64,000 nucleotides of DNA, taken from contig NZ_CP142016.1 of assembly GCF_035666175.1 (NCBI RefSeq), forward strand, positions 1,550,001 through 1,614,000, written 5' to 3'. This DNA comes from Riemerella anatipestifer (GTDB taxonomy: Bacteria > Bacteroidota > Bacteroidia > Flavobacteriales > Weeksellaceae). Below are positions 26,293-36,317 of the stretch, in pieces. The notes beneath the pieces were generated by a model. The model worked only from the letters and a program-made list of their open reading frames with translations. It made no database searches and had not been told where the DNA came from. The position numbers and the translations under genes were made by a program. Positions within the stretch are counted from its first letter, which is position 1. Every line of letters begins with the position of its first letter.

Positions 26293-28164
26293 TTAATTTA
26301 TATCAAAAATAATGGGGTAAAGTTAAGTAATTTACCCCATTAAGTTTTTTTTGATTTAGTTGGCTCTGTTTTTTTCTTCTTGGTTTCCAGAAGCGCGGGA
26401 GCTTACCGATATTTTATTGTTACCAAACTTATAGTTGAGAGAAAATCTCACATATTGAGAGTCATTGTATTGAGAAAAAGATTGTAGTATGCCTTGAGAC
26501 ACCTCTTTATAAGTGTATTGCTGGCTTCGGAATATATCATTAAAATTAAGTCCTAAAATTAGATTTTTGTTTAATAATAAGTACTTAAAACCAATGTCTA
26601 GTGAAGAGTATTCACTCATAGTACCTATCCCTTTTGAAGGAAGAGAATACTCGTAATTTAGACTGGCCAACAGTGTCTTTTTAGAATTGAGTGTAAAGGT
26701 ATTTCTAGAGATTGTATAGCCACTCCAACCAGAATATTTGTGGTTAGAATAGATTTCTATATAAGGTTTTGTTTCTGAGTAAGAAGTGTTTATTTCTGCA
26801 GAGGCTTCCCACCAACTAAACGGTTTGTAATTGATGCTAATAGAACCACCAGTAAACATATCATTAGAAATGTCTTCGTACCTCATAACTGTGATATTCT
26901 CTGCAACATTGTGTCTAGAGATTTGAGAAATATTGTCTATGTAGTTTCCATAAAATAGTTGAAAGTTAAGCAGGCTTTTATAAGCATAATTAAATTCTAT
27001 ATTGTTTATGAAAACAGGTTGTAAAAAAGGGTTTCCTGTGGTATAAGACTTTGGAGTTTCGTACCATCTAGCTGGATTTAATGTGCCCCAAGAAGGTCGC
27101 CCTATACGTCTACCATAGTTGGCAGAGAAAGAGTGGTTTTCGTTAGGCTTATACATAATGTAGAGGGTTGGGAACAGTTTGGCATAATTTCTTTGGGTAA
27201 TTTCGTTAGTAGAAATAGAGTTAGCATTGGTTTGAGTAGCTTCTCCACGAAGTCCAACCTTGGTTTCCCATTTTTCTCCGAAAGATTTAGAAGCACTAAA
27301 GTATAGCGCCTGTATATTTTCGGTATATTCAAAGTGGTCTTTTTGAGAAAGAATTAAATTGTTGTTGTCTTGATTAAAGAAATTTACATCTACTAAGTTT
27401 TTAGTTTTAGTAGAAGCGGCTCTACCTCCAAAGGACAAATTAGCCCAGGATAAAGGCATTTCAAAATCAGTCTTGATGGAATAATTCTTTACATTTTGAT
27501 GCGAATTGTTTTGAGAATATTGTGTTTCTGTAGTCGCAGAAATAAGATCTTGTAATAAAGAAGTGAAATGATTAGCCTCTGGATTAGCCATATCAAAATA
27601 ATCTGCATCTACAGACAGCTTTTTACCATCGTTGCCTAGTTTCTGAACATAATTAAGGTTTAGAGAGATGTTGCTAGGCGTTCCTTGAGATAGCCCCTCC
27701 GTTTTGTAGTAGTGAATTAAAGAATGGTCGCTGTACCTTCTCGCAAAATTATCTGCAAATTCATCGGAGTATTTATCTGTAAAAGAACCCATAAACTGCA
27801 ATCCTAGACTGCTTTTATCTGTAAAGGCGTACTCTAAATTTAACAAAGTACCCCAGTTTTTTCTGTGGTTACGATTAAAGAGTTTATTGTTCCATTGGTA
27901 ATCGGGATAATCGTAGAATATATCGTTAGTATAGAGGTTTCTTCCGTAGCTATAATTAACATCTACTAGGGCGGAAAACTTATCTTTTTTATAATTGAAG
28001 TTAGCACCGTGTACTAATCTTTCGTAGGTGGCTTGCTGATAGCTAGAGCGTAGTGTAGCACTCCAGTTATTTTGTTTAGAGCGTTTGAGTTGTATGTTAA
28101 TAAGTCCACTATTTCCTTCGGCTTCGTATTTTGACGGAGGGTTAGTAATAACTTCTATCTTTAA

Positions 28165-29144
28165 ACTCGTTGTGCATTTTAAATAATACTGATTTTTAGA
28201 TGATTTAATTTTCTTTGGAAGATAAATTTATTGATATATTGAATAACCGTTGCGGCGGTTATTTTACTGATTATCCTTGTTTTAAAGCCTTCAAAAGTTT
28301 TAGCATAGTTTCTTTTAATCATAAATTGGTCGCAAAGTTGAGAGAAAAATGTCTCAATTCGTTTTCGCTTTTTCTTGTACAATGAAAATTGAGGAATATA
28401 ATCTTTCTGATTACTTCTCATTGGTGTATCTAATTTAATATTAGCATAGTTAAATAAATCTATTTGAACTTTTGCTGATAAATAGCCTCTATCTCCAATT
28501 AAAGTACAGTTTCGCATTTGCTCACCAATATCTTTTAAATAGTGGATGTCGTGAACGGATGCAGGGCTTATATCAAAATTCTTAATCACACCATTTAAAG
28601 AACATACTGCGTGTAGTTTATAGCCATAGAAATATAATTTCTGTGAAGCACAATAACCATATGTTGGTAAAGAATAGGATTGCTCTTTACAAATTTTTGA
28701 ACGAGTAGAACGAGCATTTTCACAAACTTTCATTGGCATGCTATCAACGATAAAAATATCTTCAAACTCATTGAACTCCATCGAAATACGCTGTCTAATT
28801 TGCTCTGTTTGTAGGGATAGTCTTCGTTTTCGCTTATTGTAAACACTTCTTTCAATTTTGTTTATCAGAGAGTTTGGCAATTTTCTAAATAACTGTAATT
28901 CGCTATCAATACTCAAGTATTCAGCAGTAATATTAAGACTTATGACTTCTAAATCGCTCATTTTAGGTGTTCTTCTCTGATAACTAATCAGTTGATTTTC
29001 TGAAAAAAGTCCTAAAACTTCCAAAATTCTTTCATATATTTGCTCTAAGTTGTTCATTTATATCGTTTTATAGCAAAAACAATATACTGATTTTCAGTCT
29101 AATAAACAACTCTTGTTTTTTTCATTTCATAATGCACAACGGGT
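28165..29144 (-). mobile_element. ISRa1-like IS982 element, copy F
   Basis: A complete 980-bp element flanked by the 8-base direct repeat ATCTTTAA (28157-28164 and 29145-29152). It is inserted in the plug-to-barrel region of an outer-membrane receptor gene, in the same orientation as that gene. Confidence 0.92.
28179..29057 (-). CDS. IS982-family transposase, copy F
   Basis: An intact 292-residue frame with the MNNLEQ start and NYAKTF, as in copy D, plus one private change (SLPTYGYC where the others have SSPTYGYC). The DDE residues are conserved. Confidence 0.92.
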   Translation of the reverse strand: MNNLEQIYERILEVLGLFSENQLISYQRRTPKMSDLEVISLNITAEYLSIDSELQLFRKLPNSLINKIERSVYNKRKRRLSLQTEQIRQRISMEFNEFEDIFIVDSMPMKVCENARSTRSKICKEQSYSLPTYGYCASQKLYFYGYKLHAVCSLNGVIKNFDISPASVHDIHYLKDIGEQMRNCTLIGDRGYLSAKVQIDLFNYANIKLDTPMRSNQKDYIPQFSLYKKKRKRIETFFSQLCDQFMIKRNYAKTFEGFKTRIISKITAATVIQYINKFIFQRKLNHLKISII

Positions 29145-29639
29145 ATCTTTAAGATATTGGCAGAAGGTATAGACTTTAGATAATCTTGTAGAGCCTCTCC
29201 AGAGAGTTGAGTTATCTTATCATTTATCATCACCCTAACGCTGCTTTTACCTACAAGTTGTATATTGTTTCCTTGTATTCTTACACTAGGAGTCGCTTTC
29301 AGTGCGTCCAAAGCATCACCTCCCACTACAGAAACGGCGTTTTCTACATTAAAAATTAACCTGTCTACCTTTCTTTCTACAAGTTTTTTTTGAGCTTTGA
29401 GTTCTACAGCTTGGATTTCTTTTTCTATACTGTCCTGCTTCTGTTGTTGAGCGTTAGCCATACCAAAACAGATAAAAGATGTTATAATGATGAGTCTTTT
29501 CACGGTAGTTTATATTAGTTTTAAGTTTTGTTGCCGAAGTTAAATAAAATTAACTATTTGTGCAATAGCTTATAATAAAGGTGATTAGCGGGGTATGAAA
29601 ACTCCACTCTTCCTATTTCATAAATCATAAGTAAATGCT

Positions 29640-29647
29640 TACTTTTG
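29640..29647 (+). promoter_or_regulatory. -7 promoter box for the aminotransferase gene
   Basis: TACTTTTG fits TAnnTTTG and lies 22 bases before the ATG at 29670. The -33 region is poor (TTTC at 29616-29619 is the closest). Confidence 0.5.
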
Positions 29648-29669
29648 TAGCAAAATAAATAATTTAGCA

Positions 29670-30866
29670 ATGCCAAAAATATCAAACAGAGCAGCCAATA
29701 TGCCTGCTTCCCCTATCAGAAAATTAGTACCTTACGCTTTAGCAGCAAAACAAAGAGGGACTAAAGTCTATCACCTTAATATAGGTCAGCCCGATATAGA
29801 AACACCAGAAACAGCACTAGTAGAACTGCAAAAGATTGACTTAAAGGTGCTAGAATATTCACTTTCAGAAGGGAACTTAGAGTATAGAAAGGCTTTAGAG
29901 AACTATTACCATAGTTTGGGTTTTACAGACTTAACAACAGATAATTTTATCGTTACCAATGGTGGTTCGGAAGCGTTGAACTTCGCACTTTCTACTTTAT
30001 GTGATGAGGGTGATGAAATCATCATTCCGGAGCCTTATTATGCCAATTATAACGGTTTTTCTAACCATATCAATGCTAAAGTGGTAGCGGTGCCGTCTTC
30101 CATAGATACAGGTTTTGCGCTACCTAGCATAGAAGAATTTGAGAAAAAAATTACCGATAAAACTAGAGCGATACTTATTTGTAACCCAGGCAACCCAACA
30201 GGTTATCTTTATACCAAAGAAGAGTTGAAAAGATTAGCCGAAATTGCCCTTAAACACGACATTGTAGTTATTTCCGATGAGGTTTACCGTGAATATGTTT
30301 ACGATGGAGAGAAACAAACCTCAATGTTGGAGTTTCCCGAATTAGCAGAGAATTGTATCATCATAGACTCCGAGTCTAAAAGATACTCTATGTGTGGGGT
30401 AAGGATTGGCTTTATGGTTACTCGCTCTAAAGTGATTAAAGGCGCTGCGATGAAGTTTGCTCAAGCAAGGTTAAGTCCTGTATTGTTAGGACAAATTATT
30501 GCAGCGAAGGCTCACCAGAACGATACGGCTTATATCCAAAGTGTGAGAGAAGAATACACTAAAAGAAGAAACCTTTTAGTACAATTACTTAACGAGATAC
30601 CAGGAGTTAATTGTCCGATGCCAAAAGGAGCATTTTATTGTATGGCAGAACTTCCTATAGACGATGCTGATAAGTTTGCACAATGGCTATTGGAGTCTTA
30701 CTCTCATAACAGCGAAACCATTATGGTAGCTCCAGCGGGAGGATTTTATTCTAACCCAGAGTTAGGTAAAAAACAAGTGAGAATAGCTTATGTTCTCAAA
30801 GAAGAAGATTTAAAAAGAAGTGCAGAATTGCTTAAAGACGCACTAGAAAAATATCAATCTTTATAA
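29670..30866 (+). CDS. PLP-dependent aminotransferase, class I/II (aspartate type)
   Basis: A fold-type I aminotransferase of 398 residues. The substrate loop is LNIGQPDIETP, the cofactor region has NGGSEAL and CNPGNPTGYLY, and Asp and Tyr in VISDEVYREYVYDG contact the PLP. The Schiff-base lysine is K237 in SESKRYSMCGVRIG. The C-terminal RIAYV supplies the substrate-binding Arg. It is most like aspartate or aromatic aminotransferases of the Bacteroidetes; exact specificity is not readable. It stands alone, with its own promoter and terminator. Confidence 0.9.
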   Translation: MPKISNRAANMPASPIRKLVPYALAAKQRGTKVYHLNIGQPDIETPETALVELQKIDLKVLEYSLSEGNLEYRKALENYYHSLGFTDLTTDNFIVTNGGSEALNFALSTLCDEGDEIIIPEPYYANYNGFSNHINAKVVAVPSSIDTGFALPSIEEFEKKITDKTRAILICNPGNPTGYLYTKEELKRLAEIALKHDIVVISDEVYREYVYDGEKQTSMLEFPELAENCIIIDSESKRYSMCGVRIGFMVTRSKVIKGAAMKFAQARLSPVLLGQIIAAKAHQNDTAYIQSVREEYTKRRNLLVQLLNEIPGVNCPMPKGAFYCMAELPIDDADKFAQWLLESYSHNSETIMVAPAGGFYSNPELGKKQVRIAYVLKEEDLKRSAELLKDALEKYQSL

Positions 30867-30880
30867 AAAATTCTTGGAGA

Positions 30881-30920
30881 AAATACCGAAAAATAAACTT
30901 ATATTTTTCGGTATTTTTTT
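30881..30920 (+). terminator. Rho-independent terminator after the aminotransferase
   Basis: AAATACCGAAAAATA (30881-30895) pairs perfectly with TATTTTTCGGTATTT (30902-30916), and the T tract continues to 30920. Confidence 0.85.
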
Positions 30921-31028
30921 AATAATCAGTAGTAGTGATATAAATTCAAGAAAAATGAAAACAGAGCTAAAACTCTACTGGTGTTTGACTGAAATCTTAG
31001 TTGCAAATAACTTTTTTAGTTTAGTCTT

Positions 31029-31742
31029 TTAGGGAATTAGGAGTAGCATTGCTAAGCTCATTATTATCATTAGAGCATCTTCAATTATGGTAATGGAGCT
31101 CATAGGCAAATCAAAGATTGTTCCTAGACAAGCACATTGTATTTTTTGTCGGTTAAGAACGGTTTGTTGTACTCCAATGATACTCACAGACATTATTACA
31201 AAGGTAATACTATTGGTAAGAAATGGGCTAAAATTAGTGAGATAGGCAAATCCCAAAGCTAGCTCTACGAATACATAAATGTAAGCCCAAAAGGGAATTT
31301 TTTTTGCAATAATATCATACATTCTATAAGTTTCTGCAAATCCTTTTAAGTTTAAAAATTTGAAAAAGGAAAAAACTAAAAAGAATCCAGCCATAAAGTG
31401 TTGCATCCACTGCATATAATCAAAATGCTGGTTCTTTAGCTGAATGCCTAAAGTTACAGATGTAATAAAACCAAAAATAAGGAGGATAGGACGGTAAGTT
31501 TTAACCCAAGATTTTGTTTGCTCTAAAGCTTCACTGTGATAAGTATTTAGAATTTGATACTTCGGATCCAATGCGTTTTGCAAAACGGCTATTGGTATGT
31601 GTTTATTCATTGTAATAGTGACAGATTTATCTGTCTTAGAAACATCTGCAGTAGAAACATGCTCTAAGGCTAGTAAAGCCGATTTTATTTTTTCCTCACA
31701 GCTTGTGCAAGTCATTCCTGTTATTTGATAAGTATGTGTCAT
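31029..31742 (-). CDS. HMA domain fused to a MauE/DoxX-like membrane domain
   Basis: The N-terminal 70 residues form a heavy-metal-associated domain with the motif MTCTSC (Cys12, Cys15). A membrane domain with four or five helices follows, containing an EDALMI end and a CACLGTIFDLP loop like MauE/DoxX proteins. It would move or deliver a metal (probably copper) at the membrane, or support a redox pathway. The ATG at 31742 gives the clean HMA start; an upstream TTG is unlikely. It lies 80 bases downstream of the HMA-AraC regulator gene on the same strand. Confidence 0.8.
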   Translation of the reverse strand: MTHTYQITGMTCTSCEEKIKSALLALEHVSTADVSKTDKSVTITMNKHIPIAVLQNALDPKYQILNTYHSEALEQTKSWVKTYRPILLIFGFITSVTLGIQLKNQHFDYMQWMQHFMAGFFLVFSFFKFLNLKGFAETYRMYDIIAKKIPFWAYIYVFVELALGFAYLTNFSPFLTNSITFVIMSVSIIGVQQTVLNRQKIQCACLGTIFDLPMSSITIIEDALMIIMSLAMLLLIP

Positions 31743-31822
31743 TTTATTTTTTTTTATTGACACAAAGATCAGTCTAAATGATAGATTAGTGTTTACATAA
31801 TTTAGGATAATAGTTGTAAAAT

Positions 31823-32377
31823 TTATAAATCTTCTATCTGTTGTCGTTTTTTATCCTTTAGTTTTTTGAAATAACTAGGAGAGAACCCTGTGTGTTTTTT
31901 AAACTGATTACTCAAATGTGCCACACTACTGTAATTGAGTTGAAAGGCTATTTCGCTTAAAGTCATTTCATCATATATTAACAGTTCTTTTACTTTTTCT
32001 ATTTTTTGACTGATAAAATACTTTTCAATGGTGGTGCTTTCTACCTCAGAAAAAAGATGGCTTAGTATACTATAATCTTGAGAAAGGTTCTGTGAAAGGT
32101 AGGTGGAAAGATTGGTTTTGAGTTCACTATTTTTATTTTGAACAAGGTCTATGATTAGCCTTTTGATATTTTCAATTATTTTACTTCTTTTATCATCAAT
32201 TAGATCAAAACCTAGTGATTGTAGGGCGGTAATAAGCTTATCTTTTTGTACCGTATTTTCTGTAATTTCTACTTCTCCGAGTTCTACAGAAACAGGAGTA
32301 AGATTTAGTTTCTTTAGCTCTGCTTCCACCATCATTTTACAGCGGCTACAGACCATGTTTTTAATATAGAATTTCAC
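31823..32377 (-). CDS. AraC-type regulator with an N-terminal HMA-like metal domain
   Basis: A 184-residue protein. Residues 1-65 resemble an HMA fold with a metal-binding Cys pair (MVCSRC, Cys10 and Cys13). Residues about 80-184 are an AraC helix-turn-helix ending TGFSPSYFKKLKDKK. This layout suggests direct metal sensing by the DNA-binding protein, with the adjacent HMA-membrane protein gene as the target. Copper is the most likely ligand, but this is inference. It has no membrane segment or signal peptide. Confidence 0.82.
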   Translation of the reverse strand: MKFYIKNMVCSRCKMMVEAELKKLNLTPVSVELGEVEITENTVQKDKLITALQSLGFDLIDDKRSKIIENIKRLIIDLVQNKNSELKTNLSTYLSQNLSQDYSILSHLFSEVESTTIEKYFISQKIEKVKELLIYDEMTLSEIAFQLNYSSVAHLSNQFKKHTGFSPSYFKKLKDKKRQQIEDL

Positions 32378-32460
32378 TTTTTTGGATTTTTATTAAGAAT
32401 TTACCTTGCTATTACAAGATGACAAAGGTATTGAAATTATTAAACTTTTGATGTTTTTAC

Positions 32461-32643
32461 TTCAAGGCAAAAGAACCAAAAGTTCAAGACTAGATAAAAA
32501 TGGGGAGTTCATTCTAAAAGCCCTAGAACTCACGCCAAGGCTAAGCCCTACGTTTGTTCAGACAATAGACCTTTTTTAACGAATGGACGCCTCATTTTCT
32601 TAACGCCTCCGTTTCCTTAGGTCGGGAGTGGAGCTGTTATTTA
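32461..32643. repeat. Dispersed intergenic repeat, copy 1
   Basis: About 185 bases closely related to 62674-62863. The best shared blocks are CTAAAAGCCCTAGAACTCA, CGCCAAGGCTAA, TTTTTTAACGAATGGACGCC and TTTTCTTAACGCCTCCGTT. The CATTC near the left and GAATG near the right can pair over about 70-90 bases. It carries no credible gene. With the palindrome at 32712 it fills most of the 515-base gap before ileS. Confidence 0.72.
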
Positions 32644-32711
32644 GCATTGTTTTAAATGGTATTTGGTAGGGCGTTTAAGGTGGGTATCAAAAACGCCTCG
32701 ATGTTTTCTCC

Positions 32712-32751
32712 AAAACGCTTCGACGAGTTTGCAAACTCGTCGAAGCGTTTT
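32712..32751. repeat. Perfect 40-base palindrome
   Basis: AAAACGCTTCGACGAGTTTG and its exact reverse complement meet at the centre with no loop. As RNA it would form a very stable hairpin, followed by TATG rather than a T tract. It lies 141 bases before ileS and could be a terminator or a REP-like element. Confidence 0.75.
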
Positions 32752-32892
32752 TATGAAAATGTTGGGACATTTTTTCAACTCACTTTAGAGCTTTTACAAA
32801 AAATGAAAAGAGCAGGTCTTGTATAGGTTTTATTATCGGTATTTTTTGTATTTTAGCGAACTATTTTTAGAAAAAGCAAATTTTTTATCAAG

Positions 32893-35800
32893 ATGAGTAA
32901 ATTTACAGAATACAAAGGGCTTAATCTTACGGATATATCAGCACAAATAGCTGATTTTTGGAAAAAGGATAATACATTTCAGAAGTCGGTGGAGATTAGA
33001 AAAGGCAAACCAGAGTTCGTCTTCTACGAAGGACCACCTTCTGCTAACGGTATGCCAGGAATTCACCACGTAATGGCGAGAGCCTTAAAAGACATTTTCT
33101 GTAGATACCAAACTCAAAGAGGGAAACAAGTATTTCGTAAAGCGGGTTGGGATACTCACGGACTGCCAGTAGAGCTGGGGGTAGAGAAAGAGTTAGGCAT
33201 TACTAAAGAAGATATAGGTAAGAAAATTTCGGTGGAAGACTACAATCAGGCGTGCCGAAATGCCGTAATGAAGTACACCGATGTCTGGAACGACCTAACT
33301 GAAAAGATAGGCTATTGGGTGGATTTAGAAGACCCTTACATTACCTATAAGCCTAAATATATGGAGACGGTTTGGTGGCTTTTAAAACAGCTTTACACCA
33401 AAAATTTGCTTTATAAGGGCTATACCATTCAGCCATATTCTCCTAAGGCGGGTACAGGGCTTTCTTCTCACGAGCTTAATCAGCCAGGGACTTACCGCGA
33501 TGTAAGCGATACCACCATTGTGGCTCAATTCAAAGTAAAACAGCTTTCGGATAGTGTGGCTTCTAAGATAGGTCAGCAAAGTGGGGATATACACATTCTT
33601 GCTTGGACGACAACGCCTTGGACGCTTCCGTCTAACACGGCTTTGGCAGTGGGTAAAGAGGTAGAATATGTCTTGGTGAAAACCTTTAATCAATACACCT
33701 TTGAACCAATCCAAATCGTTCTTGCAAAGGTACTTCTTGAGAAAAATTTTGGTAAAAAATATTTTGAAGCCACAGATGAAGATTTTGCTAAATATCAATC
33801 CGAAGATAAGCAAATTCCTTATCAAGTGTTAGGGCATTTTTCGGGGGCAGATTTAGCAGGAACGCAATACGAACAGTTGGTGCCGTGGTTTTTACCATAC
33901 GAAAATCCAGACCAAGCCTTCCGTGTGATTGTAGGGGATTTTGTAACCACAGAGGACGGAACGGGGATAGTACATATCGCACCTACCTTTGGTGCTGATG
34001 ACGCTTGTGTCGCAAAAGAAAACGGAATACCTCCGATGCTCATCAAAGATGAAAACGATAATTTAGTTCCTTTAGTAGATTTACAAGGGAAATTTGTTAA
34101 AGGAGAGGCGGTGCCAGAGCTATTTAGTGGTAAATACATCAAGAATGAATATTACGATAATGGTACTGCTCCAGAGAAATCTTGGGACGTAGAAATGGCA
34201 ATCCTCCTTAAAACAGAAAATAAAGCGTTTAAGGTAGAGAAGTACCTCCACTCTTACCCTCATTGTTGGAGAACAGATAAGCCTGTATTGTACTATCCAC
34301 TAGACTCTTGGTTTGTTAAGATGACTTCGGTTAAGGAGCGTCTAGTAGAACTAAATAAAGAAATCAACTGGAAACCGAAAGCTACTGGAGAAGGGCGTTT
34401 TGCCAACTGGCTAGAAAATGTAAACGATTGGAATCTCTCTCGTTCCAGATATTGGGGAATTCCGTTGCCGATATGGAGAACGGAAGACCTAAAGGAAGAG
34501 AAAATCATAGGTTCGGTAGAAGAGTTGGTCAATGAAATCAACAAGTCCGTAGCAGCAGGAGTGATGGCGGAAAACCCTTTCAAAGATTTTGAAATAGGGA
34601 ATATGAGCGAGGAAAACTATGCGAAGATAGATTTGCACAAAAATGTTGTGGACGAAGTGGTGCTAGTGTCCGAAACGGGTAAACCGATGAGAAGAGAATC
34701 CGACTTGATAGATGTTTGGTTTGATTCTGGAGCGATGCCTTATGCACAGCTACACTATCCTTTTGAAAATAAGGAACTCATAGAGCAGAACAAGGCGTTC
34801 CCCGCAGATTTTATCGCGGAAGGGGTGGACCAAACTCGTGGTTGGTTCTACACGCTACACGCTATTTCAACCAGCGTTTTTGACTCTGTGGCGTACAAAA
34901 ATGTGGTGTCCAATGGTCTTGTGCTAGACAAAAACGGACAAAAAATGTCTAAACGATTGGGCAATGCGGTAGACCCATTTGATACTTTAGCGAAGTATGG
35001 TCCAGACGCCACCAGATGGTATATGATTTCCAATGCAAACCCTTGGGAAAACCTCAAATTTGATATTGATGGTATAGATGAAGTGAGAAGAAAGTTCTTC
35101 GGAACACTTTACAATACTTACTCATTCTTTGCACTTTACGCCAATGTAGATGGCTTTAAATATGCCGAGAAAGAGGTGGAAAACAGACCAGAAATAGACC
35201 GTTGGATTCTTTCGGAGCTTAATATACTGGTAAAAGAAGTTACCGAGTTCTATAACGATTACGAACCAACCAAAGTCGCTAGAGCCATCAATACCTTTGT
35301 TAATGATAATTTGAGTAACTGGTATGTAAGGCTTTGTCGTCGTCGTTTCTGGAAAGGAGATTATACCGAAGATAAAATTTCGGCTTATCAAACGCTTTAC
35401 ACTTGTTTAGAAACAGTGGCGAAAATATCTGCGCCAATCGCTCCATTCTTTATGGATAGACTTTATCAAGATTTGAATAAAGTGACCCAAAGAGATACGG
35501 CAGAAAGCGTGCATCTTACGGATTTCCCTGTGGCTAATGAAGGTGCGATAGACATCAATTTAGTAGAAAAAACCCATTTAGCACAACAGATTACTTCTAT
35601 GGTATTTTCATTAAGAAAGAAAGAAAATATCAAGGTAAGACAACCGTTGCAGAAAGTAATGGTGCCTGTTTTGGATAAGAAAACGGAAGAGCAGATTGTG
35701 GCTGTTTCGGACTTAATCAAACAAGAGGTGAATGTGAAAGAGCTACAAATCATCAATGATAAAGAGGCAGAGGGACTTATCGTGAAACAGATAAAGCCTA

Positions 35801-36291
35801 ACTTTAAGACTTTAGGTCCTAAATTAGGTAAAGATATGAAGACGGTAGCCCAAGCGATTTCAGCGTTTGATAATGCTCAAATTTCTACCTTAGAGAAAGA
35901 CGGAAAGGTGAAGGTTGGTGCTTATGAGATTTGTTTAGAAGATGTGGAAATATCGACTAAAGATATTCCAGGTTGGACGGTGGCTAGCGAAGGCAAAATC
36001 ACAGTGGCATTAGATTTGACAATAACCGACGAACTTAGGTCTGAAGGTGTGGCGAGGGAGTTTATCAATCGTATTCAGAACCTTAGAAAAGAAAAAGAGT
36101 TTGAGCTTACGGATAAAATTAAAATACAGTTAACACAAGATTGTCCATATTTGCAGGAAATTTTAAATAATGAGCAGTACATCGCTTCAGAGGTGCTTTC
36201 TGAGAAAATAGAAGTTCTAGAAGCATTAAACACAGGTGATGAACTGGAGATAGATGAAGTGAAGTTTACTGTAAATATTGAAAGAAACTAA
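32893..36291 (+). CDS. ileS: Isoleucyl-tRNA synthetase, type 2 with GIHH signature
   Basis: A class I synthetase charging tRNA-Ile, 1132 residues, of the long eukaryote-like type 2 form. In the first signature the usual HxGH is replaced by GIHH (residues 56-59, after PPSANGMP). The second signature is canonical (GQKMSKRLGN). The editing domain follows at about residues 220-420 (WTTTPWTLPSNTAL, TGIVHIAPTFG). A zinc-binding tail of the bacterial type 1 enzyme is not seen. The gene is followed by a TraR/DksA-like gene 27 bases later. Confidence 0.96.
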   Translation: MSKFTEYKGLNLTDISAQIADFWKKDNTFQKSVEIRKGKPEFVFYEGPPSANGMPGIHHVMARALKDIFCRYQTQRGKQVFRKAGWDTHGLPVELGVEKELGITKEDIGKKISVEDYNQACRNAVMKYTDVWNDLTEKIGYWVDLEDPYITYKPKYMETVWWLLKQLYTKNLLYKGYTIQPYSPKAGTGLSSHELNQPGTYRDVSDTTIVAQFKVKQLSDSVASKIGQQSGDIHILAWTTTPWTLPSNTALAVGKEVEYVLVKTFNQYTFEPIQIVLAKVLLEKNFGKKYFEATDEDFAKYQSEDKQIPYQVLGHFSGADLAGTQYEQLVPWFLPYENPDQAFRVIVGDFVTTEDGTGIVHIAPTFGADDACVAKENGIPPMLIKDENDNLVPLVDLQGKFVKGEAVPELFSGKYIKNEYYDNGTAPEKSWDVEMAILLKTENKAFKVEKYLHSYPHCWRTDKPVLYYPLDSWFVKMTSVKERLVELNKEINWKPKATGEGRFANWLENVNDWNLSRSRYWGIPLPIWRTEDLKEEKIIGSVEELVNEINKSVAAGVMAENPFKDFEIGNMSEENYAKIDLHKNVVDEVVLVSETGKPMRRESDLIDVWFDSGAMPYAQLHYPFENKELIEQNKAFPADFIAEGVDQTRGWFYTLHAISTSVFDSVAYKNVVSNGLVLDKNGQKMSKRLGNAVDPFDTLAKYGPDATRWYMISNANPWENLKFDIDGIDEVRRKFFGTLYNTYSFFALYANVDGFKYAEKEVENRPEIDRWILSELNILVKEVTEFYNDYEPTKVARAINTFVNDNLSNWYVRLCRRRFWKGDYTEDKISAYQTLYTCLETVAKISAPIAPFFMDRLYQDLNKVTQRDTAESVHLTDFPVANEGAIDINLVEKTHLAQQITSMVFSLRKKENIKVRQPLQKVMVPVLDKKTEEQIVAVSDLIKQEVNVKELQIINDKEAEGLIVKQIKPNFKTLGPKLGKDMKTVAQAISAFDNAQISTLEKDGKVKVGAYEICLEDVEISTKDIPGWTVASEGKITVALDLTITDELRSEGVAREFINRIQNLRKEKEFELTDKIKIQLTQDCPYLQEILNNEQYIASEVLSEKIEVLEALNTGDELEIDEVKFTVNIERN

Positions 36292-36317
36292 GAATACTTA
36301 AATCATATTTTGTTATT

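Larger units (their letters stand above)
26356..29503 (-). pseudogene. Outer-membrane beta-barrel receptor split by ISRa1 copy F
   Basis: The N-terminal part (29503-29145) has a signal peptide (MKRLIIITSFICFGMANA) and a plug-like domain (GGDALDALKATPSVRI, VMINDKITQLSGEAL). The rest (28164-26356) is a long barrel of the OMP_b-brl_3 type. Removing the IS and one 8-base duplication (ATCTTTAA) rejoins the frame as ANILKI-EVITNPPSKYEAE, and the frame stays open to the stop. The intact protein would be about 720 residues. It is related in layout to the interrupted barrel of the RiPP locus. Its ligand is unknown. Confidence 0.85.

Noticed and set aside
33382-35756. Several long minus-strand frames opposite ileS
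   Set aside because: They lie entirely inside the clearly coding ileS gene, have no recognisable domains and follow its codon structure, so they are shadow frames.
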